Source of the DNA: Treponema sp.
Lineage (GTDB): Bacteria; Spirochaetota; Spirochaetia; Treponematales; Breznakiellaceae
Reading direction: 5' to 3'
Assembly: GCA_031264395.1 (NCBI GenBank)
Contig: JAISEB010000067.1
Coordinates: 1 to 16,125 of the forward strand
Length of the DNA stretch: 16,125 bases
Shown here: positions 6,899 to 14,936 of the stretch, one piece after another
Position numbering within the stretch: the first letter of the stretch is position 1
Layout: every line of letters starts with the position of its first letter
Made by a program: the position numbers and the translations under genes
The notes under the pieces: generated by a model
What the model saw: only the letters and a program-made list of their open reading frames with translations
What the model was told of the DNA's origin: nothing
Databases searched by the model: none

Positions 6899-6971
6899 GA
6901 TTAATTTGCTGTTATGATCCGGGGGCCTGAACCGTTTTTGCCAGTAAACCACAAATTAATCTATGATTAAT
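6899..6971. promoter_or_regulatory. Cluster of three GATTAAT elements, likely operator
   Basis: GATTAATTTG (6899-6908) recurs as its exact reverse complement CAAATTAATC (6952-6961), with centres 53 bases apart, about five helical turns. A third GATTAAT (6965-6971) forms a perfect 7-3-7 palindrome with the second copy (6955-6971). The cluster lies between the isomerase and the sugar-transport operon, about 40 bases upstream of the TATAAT at 7008. The local AraC-family protein is the obvious candidate to bind it, which is inference. Confidence 0.55.
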
Positions 6972-6984
6972 GACAAACCGGTTA

Positions 6985-7013
6985 CTTATTTTTTTCCGAA
7001 GCCGGGTTATAAT
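6985..7013 (+). promoter_or_regulatory. Promoter of the sugar transport and GH31 operon
   Basis: A perfect -10 TATAAT occupies 7008-7013, giving a start near 7020 and a leader of about 30 bases. The -35 position at 17 bases (6985-6990, CTTATT) is poor. A strong -10 with a weak -35 downstream of a repeat cluster is the pattern of an activator-dependent promoter. The rest of the 278-base intergenic stretch holds no gene. Confidence 0.6.
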
Positions 7014-7038
7014 CCGATGTATTAATTGTTATTTTTAC

Positions 7039-7044
7039 AGGAGG
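7039..7044 (+). promoter_or_regulatory. Shine-Dalgarno site for the sugar-binding protein
   Basis: AGGAGG sits five bases before the ATG at 7050. It favours that start over the in-frame TTG at 7026. Confidence 0.85.
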
Positions 7045-7049
7045 CTACT

Positions 7050-8288
7050 ATGAACAAAAAAACAACACGCGCCGTTCTGGCCGCGTTTCTTGCCGCCGCG
7101 GTGTTTTGTTTTCCGTTCTGTAAAGGCAGTGAGCAAAAGAAGGACGTGACCCTTGACGTGTGGCACTACCATGAAAGTGACGGCGAAAAGGCAGGCCTAC
7201 AGAAGGTCGCCGATGAATTCATGGCGGCCAATCCGGGAGTCAGGGTAAACGTCACCTACGTTCCCCGGGACGAGCTTATCAAACAGTATATGATGGGAGC
7301 CGTTTCCGGCGAACTGCCCGACATTTCCATGATGGATAACCCCGACATGGCCGCGTATATTGAAATGGGGATCTGCCTCGACGTTACCGACAAATTCAAC
7401 GCGTGGGAAGAAAAGGACTACTACTACGAAGGGCCCCTTAATTCGTGCAAGAGAAACGGGCGGATCTACGGTCTGCCGCACAATTCAAATTGTCTTGAGC
7501 TTTTTTACGATGTGGATCAATTGAGGGAAGCGGGAGTCACTCCCCCGGCTACCTGGGATGAACTGACCGCCGCGTGTGCGGCCCTGAAAAAGGCGTATCC
7601 CGATCTTTACCCCCTGGGGTTCAGTTCCAATAACAACGAAGAAGGCACCTTCCAGTTTATCCCCTTCCTCATTTCCTCAGGCGGAAGTGTGGACAATCTT
7701 GCCTCCCCTGAATCCGTCAGGGCCGTGGCGTACTGGAAAGATCTGGTGGAAGCGGGTTATGTTCCAAGGGATGTTATCAATTGGGGTCAATCGGAGCTTA
7801 ACGCCCAGTTTACCTCGGGAAACGTTATCATGCAGGTGAACGGGCCCTGGAACATTTCCATTTTGAGGGCAAACGCCCCCGGTAAAAACTGGAACGTAAC
7901 GCTCCTTCCCAAAGACAAAAAATACGCGTCCGTACTGGGCGGTGAAAATTTCGCGGTTACCAAGGCATGCGAAGACGCCGATATCGGCTGGGCCTACCTC
8001 AGCACCCTGTGCAGCGGCAAAAACTCGGCGGAATACTGCGCCGCCGTTGGAAAATTTTCTCCCCGCAGCGATGGTTCCCAATTCAGCAATGTCTGGGATA
8101 CCGATCCCATTCTCAAGGTCTTTAACGAAGGCATGCAGTATGCCATGCCCAGGGGGCCCCACCCCCGCTGGAACGAATTCTCCGCCGTGATCAGCAACGC
8201 CCTCCAGGAAGTACTGACCGGCGCAAAGACTCCCGAAGCAGCGATGCGCGACGCCCAGCGGGCCGGCGAAGCGGTCATGGCGAACTAG
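7050..8288 (+). CDS. ABC transporter extracellular sugar-binding protein
   Basis: This 412-residue protein has the length and fold pattern of the family 1 solute-binding proteins that deliver oligosaccharides to ABC importers. The N-terminus (Lys3, Lys4, Arg7, then a hydrophobic stretch to about residue 23) is an export signal. Cys20 and Cys24 are candidates for lipid attachment, but neither lies in a canonical LAGC-type lipobox; spirochaete lipoboxes are known to be relaxed. Visible family signatures are LDVWHYHE near the mature start, ADEFMAANPGVRVNVTYVP, GRIYGLPHNSNCLELFYDVD, PPATWDELTAAC and the late MQVNGPWNIS segment. Several aromatic residues (tandem Tyr near residue 120, Trp pairs) would suit sugar stacking. 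It is the first gene of a rightward operon with two permeases and two GH31 enzymes, which points to an alpha-linked oligosaccharide ligand. Confidence 0.93.
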   Translation: MNKKTTRAVLAAFLAAAVFCFPFCKGSEQKKDVTLDVWHYHESDGEKAGLQKVADEFMAANPGVRVNVTYVPRDELIKQYMMGAVSGELPDISMMDNPDMAAYIEMGICLDVTDKFNAWEEKDYYYEGPLNSCKRNGRIYGLPHNSNCLELFYDVDQLREAGVTPPATWDELTAACAALKKAYPDLYPLGFSSNNNEEGTFQFIPFLISSGGSVDNLASPESVRAVAYWKDLVEAGYVPRDVINWGQSELNAQFTSGNVIMQVNGPWNISILRANAPGKNWNVTLLPKDKKYASVLGGENFAVTKACEDADIGWAYLSTLCSGKNSAEYCAAVGKFSPRSDGSQFSNVWDTDPILKVFNEGMQYAMPRGPHPRWNEFSAVISNALQEVLTGAKTPEAAMRDAQRAGEAVMAN

Positions 8289-8329
8289 CGGCCGGCCTGC
8301 AGCGGGCGTTAGCCTGGAGTTGTGTAGTT

Positions 8330-9229
8330 ATGGAAAAATTTTTCCGGAAACACAGGGCGGAATTAACGGGAGCCGCGTTTGTTTATCCCGCCCTGATTTA
8401 CATGATCCTTTTAGTTGGATTCCCGATATTGTACAACATTGTAATCAGTTTTCAGAATGTCAGCGTCATGACAATACGGGAAGCCAACTATGATTTTACC
8501 GGTCTTGCCAACTATATCGATCTTGTAAAGAACCGCATCCTGCTTAAAACAATGCGGCAGACGTTTGTCTTTACGTTTTTCTGCCTCCTCTTTCAGTTTT
8601 CAATAGGACTGTTCCTCGCGCTTTTTTTCAAGCTGAAATTTGTAACGGCAAAACCCATAAGGGGCCTTCTTCTTGTAATCTGGGTTGTTCCCATGACGGT
8701 AACGGCGCTGATCTTCAAATTCATGCTTCAGACGGACGGCGGTCTTATCAATATAGCCTTGCAGGCTGTGGGGTTTATCCGCCGGCCGGTCGAGTGGCTT
8801 GTAACCGAAAAGATGGCGATGGTCTCCGTGATAATCGCCAACTGCTGGGTCGGCATTCCGTTCAACATGATTCTCCTCCTTGCCGGCCTCAACGGAATTC
8901 CCGACGAACTCTACGAAAGCGCGAACATAGACGGCGCGGGACGTTTTACCGGCTTTTTCAGGATTACCCTGCCTCTCTTAAGGCCCGCGATCATGTCCGT
9001 GCTTATTTTGGGTGTCATCTACACCTTCAAGGTTTTTGATCTGGTCTATGTCATGACAAGCGGCGGGCCTGTAAACGCGACGGAGCTTCTGTCAACCTAT
9101 TCGTACCGCCTCTCGTTCAGGGAATACCAGTTCAGCCTGGGGGCAAGCGCCGCCAACGTGCTGTTTGCGTGCCTCATTGCCGTGGCGCTGTGGTATCTTT
9201 CGCTTACGTCAAAAGACGAGGTGATGTAA
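8330..9229 (+). CDS. Sugar ABC transporter permease (MalF/UgpA type)
   Basis: This 299-residue inner-membrane protein has about six membrane helices, the first near residues 15-40. The EAA-type cytoplasmic loop that contacts the ATPase is at about 193-216 (ELYESANIDGAG, then RITLPLLRP). These features define the MalF/UgpA half of carbohydrate uptake type 1 importers. It begins 41 bases after the binding-protein gene, with GGAG about 11 bases before the ATG, and ends two bases before the next permease ATG, so the two halves should be made together. No nucleotide-binding subunit is encoded in the window, so a shared MsmK/MalK-like ATPase elsewhere probably energises it. Confidence 0.94.
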   Translation: MEKFFRKHRAELTGAAFVYPALIYMILLVGFPILYNIVISFQNVSVMTIREANYDFTGLANYIDLVKNRILLKTMRQTFVFTFFCLLFQFSIGLFLALFFKLKFVTAKPIRGLLLVIWVVPMTVTALIFKFMLQTDGGLINIALQAVGFIRRPVEWLVTEKMAMVSVIIANCWVGIPFNMILLLAGLNGIPDELYESANIDGAGRFTGFFRITLPLLRPAIMSVLILGVIYTFKVFDLVYVMTSGGPVNATELLSTYSYRLSFREYQFSLGASAANVLFACLIAVALWYLSLTSKDEVM

Positions 9230-9230
9230 C

Positions 9231-10061
9231 ATGAAGAGGAAAAGGACAACTCAGGTTATATTAAACGCCGCCGCCCTCGCGATTGCCGTTTTCATGCTGT
9301 TTCCGATAGCGTGGATCATCCTTAATTCATTCAAGGCGGAAACGGAAATATTCGCGAAACCCATAAGGCTCCTGCCCAGGGAATTCCTTACCGTATCGTA
9401 CACAAAGTACCTTGTTGAAAACAACGTCTTTCGGGGTTTTTTCAACAGTCTTTTCATAGCGTCAGGTTCCCTCATCGTGGGCCTTGCCTTCGCGGTTCCG
9501 TCGGCCTACGGCCTTGCCCGTTTCAGGCTGAAAAGCGCGAAAGCCGTACTGATGATGTTTCTTGTTACCCAGATGCTGCCTTCTTCGCTCCTCCTTACGC
9601 CCATGTACCTCGTATTCAGCAAAATCGGCATTCTTAACAACTACATCGCGCCTATCCTGGCAGTGGCGACAATAAACATTCCGTTTATCGTGGTGATTAC
9701 CCGCCCCTTTTTCCTGAATCTGCCCAAAGGGATAGACGACGCGGCGCGGATAGACGGGTGTACCGCCTTCGGCGCTTTTTTCCGCGTAATGCTGCCCATC
9801 GCCAAACCCGGCGTTGTTACGTCCGCGGCCCTGGCCTTTATCTTCGGGTGGAATGACCTTGCCTACAGCATGACCTTTAACATCAGGCCGGCCCTGCGTC
9901 CCCTTACCGCTATCATCTACAACCTCATGCCAAAGGAAGGGGTAAAGTGGAGCGGCGTTATGGCCCTTGCCACAACGGCCATTTTGCCCATCATAATCAT
10001 ATTCCTGATTCTCCAGGAACACATTGTCGGCGGCCTCACGGCAGGTTCGGTCAAGGAATGA
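9231..10061 (+). CDS. Sugar ABC transporter permease (MalG/UgpE type)
   Basis: This 276-residue inner-membrane protein is the partner half of the importer. It shows a basic N-terminus (MKRKR), a first helix at about 10-32, about six helices in all, and an EAA loop at 167-192 (GIDDAARIDG, then RVMLPIAKPG). SAYGLARFRL near residue 91 and FGWNDL near 216 are typical of MalG/UgpE proteins. Its ATG overlaps the expression signals of the previous gene: the GAGGTGAT ribosome site lies in the last codons of that gene and only one base separates the stop from the ATG, so translational coupling is likely. Confidence 0.94.
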   Translation: MKRKRTTQVILNAAALAIAVFMLFPIAWIILNSFKAETEIFAKPIRLLPREFLTVSYTKYLVENNVFRGFFNSLFIASGSLIVGLAFAVPSAYGLARFRLKSAKAVLMMFLVTQMLPSSLLLTPMYLVFSKIGILNNYIAPILAVATINIPFIVVITRPFFLNLPKGIDDAARIDGCTAFGAFFRVMLPIAKPGVVTSAALAFIFGWNDLAYSMTFNIRPALRPLTAIIYNLMPKEGVKWSGVMALATTAILPIIIIFLILQEHIVGGLTAGSVKE

Positions 10062-10067
10062 CCGCGC

Positions 10068-10088
10068 CGGCGGATCACAGTTCCGCCG
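10068..10088 (+). other. Intercistronic hairpin between permease and GH31 genes
   Basis: CGGCGGA (10068-10074) pairs perfectly with TCCGCCG (10082-10088) around a seven-base loop. No T run follows, so it is not a typical terminator. It fits an RNA-processing or stability element that lowers or separates expression of the enzymes relative to the transporter. Confidence 0.5.
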
Positions 10089-10108
10089 CCCAAATAAAGG
10101 ACTGAAAC

Positions 10109-12520
10109 ATGCAGTTTACCGAAGGCTTATGGCAGGACAAGTGCGGCGTGAAGCTGCACAGGGCGGAAGAACTGTGGCGCTACGAGGCGGAAAAAAACAG
10201 AATCCGCTGCCTGGTTCCCACGAAGAAGATAAGGACCCTTCACGATACCACAGGGATGACGTGCCTCCATTTTACGTTTTCGGCGCCACGGGAAGACATG
10301 ATAACCGTCAAGATAGAACATTTTACGGGTGTTGTTGAACGGGGGCCCCTCTTCAGCCTGAATACGGACAAGGATCTTCGCCCCGAAATCAAGGATGAAG
10401 AGGAAACGCTTACCCTCCTGTGCGGCCGGATGAAAGTTGTTATATGGAAAACGGGCCTTTTCAGGTACGGTTTCTTTTTTGACGGCGTGCTTCTGACATC
10501 GGGCGGCAGCCGGGGAACGTCCTACGTTACCGGCATTGACTATGAGGCCGACAGGGCAAGCGACTATAACGGAAGGCCCGCGCCAAAAAACCACATGGCC
10601 GAAACATACATGCGGGAAGTGTTAAGCCTTGATGTGGGTGAATATATCTACGGCCTCGGGGAACGTTTTGGCCCGCTCGTGAAAAACGGGCAAAGCGTTG
10701 ACATCTGGAACAGGGACGGAGGATCATGCAGCGATCAGGCGTACAAAAACATTCCCTTTTATCTTTCGGGAAAAAACTACGGCGTTCTTGTGAACACTCC
10801 CGCCAGGGTGGAATTTGAAATTGGTTCGGTAAATGTCAGGAACGTCGAATTTTCGGTTGGAGGGGAATGCCTTGAGTATATCGTGACAGGCGCGGAAAAT
10901 CCCAAATCGGTGCTTTCAAAATACACGGCTTTGACAGGAAGGCCGCCCGTGCCGCCGGCGTGGTCTTTCGGCCTTTGGCTCTCGACAAGCTGGATACCGG
11001 ATTCAAACGAAAAAATCACCATGGAATTTATAGAAGGCATGGAAGAACGGGGCATTCCGCTCAGCGTGTTTCATTTTGACGCCCGCTGGATGGATGATTT
11101 TAACTGCTGCGATTTTATCTGGTCAAAGCGTTTCGGGGACGCGAAGGCCCTCCTTAAAAAAATACACGGCCACGGCGTCAAGGTGTGCGTGTGGATGAAT
11201 CCCTATGTCAGCCAGGAGTCCGTACTCTTTGACGAGGGAAAAAAGAACGGATATTTTATCAGGAAAAAAAACGGCGACATCTGGCAGACCGATGTCTGGA
11301 TGAGCGGAATGGCCGTTGTGGATTTTACCAATCCCGCCGCGTGCGCCTGGTACTCAGGCCATCTGGAAAGACTCGTGGACATGGGCGTCGATGTTTTCAA
11401 GACTGATTTCGGTGAACGCATTCCCGTCGATGTCGAGTATTGGGACGGATCGGATCCGGAAAAAATGCACAACTACTACCCGTATCTGTATAACGGCGCC
11501 GTTTTCCGCATGCTGAAAAAAAAGAAGGGTGAAGACGGGGCCTGCGTATTCGCGCGGTCCGCGACGGCGGGCGCCCAGCAATTCCCGGTACACTGGGGCG
11601 GCGACAACGACGCAAGCTATGTTTCCATGGCCGAATCCCTGCGGGGAGGCCTTTCCTTCTGCCAGTCGGGCTTTGGTTTCTGGGCGCACGACATAAGCGG
11701 TTTTCAGGGAACCGCCACACCGGATCTGTACAAGAGGTGGGCGGCTTTCGGCCTCCTTTCCACCCACAGCCGGCTGCACGGCCAGGAAAGTTACCGCGTC
11801 CCCTGGCTTTTTGACGAGGAAAGTTCCCGCGTGCTTGCCTATTTTACCCGCCTCAAGTGTTCCCTTATGCCTTACCTTTTTTCCCAGGCGGTCTCCGTCC
11901 ATGAAACCGGCGTTCCCGCCATGCGGGCAATGATGCTTGACTTCTCAGGCGATCCGGCCTGCGGAACCCTGGACAGGCAGTACATGCTGGGTGAAGGACT
12001 TCTTGCGGCCCCCGTATTCCGGGAAGACGGCGTCGTGGAATTCTATGTGCCCGGCGGCGGCGTATGGGTAAATTACCTTGACGGTGAACGCTTTGACGGC
12101 GGCAGATGGTACCGGCGCCGCTATGACTATTTCGGCCTTCCCCTTCTAGTGAGGCCCGGCGCCGTTATCGCGTCGGGCGGAACGGATACCTCGCCGGTTT
12201 ACGATTACCAGAGCGGCGTATGCTTCCGTGTTTTCGACATACAGGACCGGACTTCCTCCGAATGTACGGTTTACGACAACCGCGGGGAAAGGCCCCTCAA
12301 GGCCGCCGTTTCGCGCAGCGGAAACCGCCTTGAAATTTCCTGCCCCAATGGCGGCGAATGGCAGGTATGGTCATGCCTCTACAAAATACGTTCCGCCGAA
12401 GGGGCGGATCTGCGCGAAGCCCCGGAAGGATCGTTCGGGAAAAACTGCGCGGGCGGCATAATCGCCGTACCGCATCCCGGCGCCGCCGTCATACGGCTTG
12501 AGATCGAGGCGGAAAGCTGA
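10109..12520 (+). CDS. yicI: GH31 alpha-xylosidase-type enzyme (YicI homologue)
   Basis: This 803-residue protein aligns almost end to end with E. coli YicI (from memory), including the first residues, so the ATG at 10109 is well placed; AAAGGA precedes it. YicI removes alpha-linked xylose from short oligosaccharides such as isoprimeverose in the cytoplasm; no signal peptide is seen here. The order is an N-terminal beta-sandwich, the (beta/alpha)8 barrel from about residue 285 and C-terminal beta domains. The nucleophile is Asp433 in FKTDFGER and the acid/base Asp499 in WGGDND; Arg483 and His557 (SRLHGQ) also match. Trp362 and Lys431 of the sugar pocket are kept, but Trp295, Ala325 and Arg326 replace YicI Phe277, Cys307 and Phe308, which shape xylose recognition. 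The glycone may therefore differ. It follows the permease by 47 bases and abuts the next GH31 gene. Confidence 0.93.
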   Translation: MQFTEGLWQDKCGVKLHRAEELWRYEAEKNRIRCLVPTKKIRTLHDTTGMTCLHFTFSAPREDMITVKIEHFTGVVERGPLFSLNTDKDLRPEIKDEEETLTLLCGRMKVVIWKTGLFRYGFFFDGVLLTSGGSRGTSYVTGIDYEADRASDYNGRPAPKNHMAETYMREVLSLDVGEYIYGLGERFGPLVKNGQSVDIWNRDGGSCSDQAYKNIPFYLSGKNYGVLVNTPARVEFEIGSVNVRNVEFSVGGECLEYIVTGAENPKSVLSKYTALTGRPPVPPAWSFGLWLSTSWIPDSNEKITMEFIEGMEERGIPLSVFHFDARWMDDFNCCDFIWSKRFGDAKALLKKIHGHGVKVCVWMNPYVSQESVLFDEGKKNGYFIRKKNGDIWQTDVWMSGMAVVDFTNPAACAWYSGHLERLVDMGVDVFKTDFGERIPVDVEYWDGSDPEKMHNYYPYLYNGAVFRMLKKKKGEDGACVFARSATAGAQQFPVHWGGDNDASYVSMAESLRGGLSFCQSGFGFWAHDISGFQGTATPDLYKRWAAFGLLSTHSRLHGQESYRVPWLFDEESSRVLAYFTRLKCSLMPYLFSQAVSVHETGVPAMRAMMLDFSGDPACGTLDRQYMLGEGLLAAPVFREDGVVEFYVPGGGVWVNYLDGERFDGGRWYRRRYDYFGLPLLVRPGAVIASGGTDTSPVYDYQSGVCFRVFDIQDRTSSECTVYDNRGERPLKAAVSRSGNRLEISCPNGGEWQVWSCLYKIRSAEGADLREAPEGSFGKNCAGGIIAVPHPGAAVIRLEIEAES

Positions 12521-12521
12521 C

Positions 12522-14924
12522 ATGCATTTCTCCTGGGTTAACGAATATGAAACCGCAAGACGCGCGGCGGGCAGCGTCAGAACGCTTGAGAGGATAAACG
12601 GCGGGGCCGTTTTCCGCTGCGACGAAGGGATGTTTCTTGTCGACAGTCCCGGCGGCGGTGTCCTTCACCTGATCTATACCTCTGGGGAAAATTTTTCAGG
12701 CGTCAAATCATTTGCCGTTGCGGAAGGAGAAAAGGAGCCCCTTGAGATCGCCTGCGGTGAGGATTTCTGTACGTTTCAAGCCGGTTCTTCCGTTCTTGCC
12801 GTCCGCAGGGAAGATACGGGTATGTCCTTCCGGGATGGAACCGGAAAAACGGTACTGGAAAGCCCCCCCAACGCATGGTACTGGCAAAAAGATCCCGCGA
12901 AGTATACTGCCGGCGCCGCCTTTCGCATACGAGAGGGGGAACATTTCTACGGCATGGGAGAAAAAACTGGATTTCTTGATAAACGCGCTTCCCGTTTCAG
13001 GATGTGGAATACGGGACAGACGGTCTATACCCCAGGCGCGGATCCTCTGGGCAAATCTATTCCCTTTCTCATTGCGTACGACGGATATACGGCGTACGGG
13101 ATCTTTATCGACAAAACCTGCAACATGTACATCGATCTTGGTGAAAAAAATGATGAACTGTTTACCGTTGATGTCGAGGATTCCGAAATGGAGCTGTATT
13201 TCTTTGCCGGCCCTTCGATAAAAGATGTTATAAAACGGTACATGAACCTTACCGGAAAAATGGATCTGCCTCCCAAATGGGCGCTGGGCTACCAGCAGTG
13301 CCGCTGGAGTTATGGTGATGAAAAACAGGTCATATCGGTTGCGAAAGAATTCAGGAAACGCGGTTTTCCCTGCGACGTAATCTACCTTGATGTTGATTAC
13401 ATGGACGGGTTCAGGGTCTTTACCTGGGATACAAACCGCTTTCCCGATCCCGGGCGGATGATAAAGGAACTTGCCGGCATGGGGTTTCGTACGGTGGTTA
13501 TCATGGAGACCGGCGTCAAAGTGGAAGGAAGCTACGGCGTTTACACAAGCGGCGTACGTGAAGGGGTGTTCTGTGCGAAGCCGGGCGAGCCGCCTTACCA
13601 AACCGACCTCTGGGCGGGAAAGACCGTCTTTCCCGATTTTACCATGGAGAAGACCCGACGCTGGTGGGCCCGTCTGCAGGCCGCGCTTCTGGGCAAGGGA
13701 GTCTCGGGCCTTTGGGTGGACATGAACGAGCCGACCGATTTTTCTTCCGAAGCCGAAACCGACTGGACCAGGGCAACCGTACCGGGAGACGTCATGCTGG
13801 ATCATGACGGACAACCGGGTACTTTTGATCAGTACCACAATGCCTACGGGAACTCTATGTGCCGCGCCGCGTATGAATCCTTCGGCATGCACCGGCCCGG
13901 CGAACGGCCCTTCGTGGTGTCGCGGGCGGCGTATGCCGGCATACAGCGTTACGCCTGCGTATGGACAGGTGACAATCACAGCTGGTGGGAACATATCGCC
14001 GCGGCCATGCCCATGCTTATGAATCTGGGGTTATCCGGCGTTGCCTTTGCAGGAAGCGATACCGGGGGCTTTCAGGGAAACGCGACGGGAGAACTTTTTG
14101 CCCGCTGGATGCAGATGGGGGCCTTTACTCCCTTTTTCAGGGGACATTCGGCCGCCAATACCAAACCCCACGAACCATGGGCATTCGGGAGCGAAGTTGA
14201 AGAAATATGCCGGAAATATGTAAAGCTCCGCTACTCCCTTATGCCATATCTGTACAGTGAATTTTACGAGTGTTCCCGGGAAGGACTGCCTGTGATGCGT
14301 CCTTTGGTGCTGGAATATCCTGAGGACAGGGAAACCCATGAACTCTGCGACGAGTTCCTCTTTGGCCGGTCTATTCTGGCTGCCCCGGTCTACCGGCCGG
14401 CAGTCCGGAGGCGCATCGTATACCTTCCCGGGGGAACATGGTTTGATTTCTGGACGGATCGTCCCGTTGAAGGAGGCGTCCATTTCATTGCGGAAGCGCC
14501 CCTTGATACGATGCCCCTTTTTGTCAGGGCCGGCGCCGTCATTCCCATGACCAAAGCGGGGGATCATACCGGCGAACAAAACGGAGAATCCCTTACGCTG
14601 GAACTGTACGCCGGCGCGGACGGGGACTACACCCTCTACGAGGATGACGGGGTAAGCAGCCGTTTCCGTGAAGGAATCTATTCCCTCACGGAATTTGTCC
14701 TCAGACAGAAAGAACATTCCCTTGAATTTACAATAACTCCCCGCGTCCAAAATTACCAGACAGGCAGAAAAACATACACGCTGCGCATCCACGGCCTTGA
14801 AAGCCCGCCACAGGCCATAGAAACGGCGGAACCGCGGCAGAGTCATTTTGACGGGGAACGCCGGATGCTTGTCATGGAATTACCCGACAGTAAACGCCGG
14901 ACGCGCGTTGAAATGCGCCTGTAA
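12522..14924 (+). CDS. GH31 alpha-glucosidase
   Basis: This 800-residue cytoplasmic enzyme is of the alpha-glucosidase subgroup of GH31, which removes terminal alpha-linked glucose from oligosaccharides. An N-terminal beta domain (FYGMGEKTG at 142-150, MWNTGQ) leads into the barrel. Further marks are DVDYMDGFRVFTWD at 290-303, the nucleophile Asp400 in GLWVDMNEP, HDGQPGTFDQYHNAYG at 428-443, the acid/base Asp484 in WTGDNHSWWE, and AGSDTGGF. YEDDG marks the C-terminal beta domain. The ATG at 12522 is one base after the previous stop, so the two GH31 genes are translationally coupled; a TTG 24 bases upstream would add eight residues and is less likely. Together with the upstream YicI homologue it could strip both xylose and glucose units from one imported sugar (inference). 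Confidence 0.94.
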   Translation: MHFSWVNEYETARRAAGSVRTLERINGGAVFRCDEGMFLVDSPGGGVLHLIYTSGENFSGVKSFAVAEGEKEPLEIACGEDFCTFQAGSSVLAVRREDTGMSFRDGTGKTVLESPPNAWYWQKDPAKYTAGAAFRIREGEHFYGMGEKTGFLDKRASRFRMWNTGQTVYTPGADPLGKSIPFLIAYDGYTAYGIFIDKTCNMYIDLGEKNDELFTVDVEDSEMELYFFAGPSIKDVIKRYMNLTGKMDLPPKWALGYQQCRWSYGDEKQVISVAKEFRKRGFPCDVIYLDVDYMDGFRVFTWDTNRFPDPGRMIKELAGMGFRTVVIMETGVKVEGSYGVYTSGVREGVFCAKPGEPPYQTDLWAGKTVFPDFTMEKTRRWWARLQAALLGKGVSGLWVDMNEPTDFSSEAETDWTRATVPGDVMLDHDGQPGTFDQYHNAYGNSMCRAAYESFGMHRPGERPFVVSRAAYAGIQRYACVWTGDNHSWWEHIAAAMPMLMNLGLSGVAFAGSDTGGFQGNATGELFARWMQMGAFTPFFRGHSAANTKPHEPWAFGSEVEEICRKYVKLRYSLMPYLYSEFYECSREGLPVMRPLVLEYPEDRETHELCDEFLFGRSILAAPVYRPAVRRRIVYLPGGTWFDFWTDRPVEGGVHFIAEAPLDTMPLFVRAGAVIPMTKAGDHTGEQNGESLTLELYAGADGDYTLYEDDGVSSRFREGIYSLTEFVLRQKEHSLEFTITPRVQNYQTGRKTYTLRIHGLESPPQAIETAEPRQSHFDGERRMLVMELPDSKRRTRVEMRL

Positions 14925-14936
14925 CAGAGGAAACAT

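Noticed and set aside
6929..6944. Possible catabolite-responsive (cre) site, TGAACCG followed by a T run
   Set aside because: The central CG is out of register with the cre consensus and the symmetry is poor.
9462..10022. Open frame (186 codons) on the minus strand opposite the second permease gene
   Set aside because: The composition (many His, Gly, Lys) is that of an antisense of membrane helices, with no start signals.
12708..13994. Long open frame (428 codons) on the minus strand opposite the alpha-glucosidase gene
   Set aside because: It is antisense to a GH31 gene with all catalytic motifs intact, its translation shows no recognisable domain, and GC-rich genes commonly leave long antisense frames.
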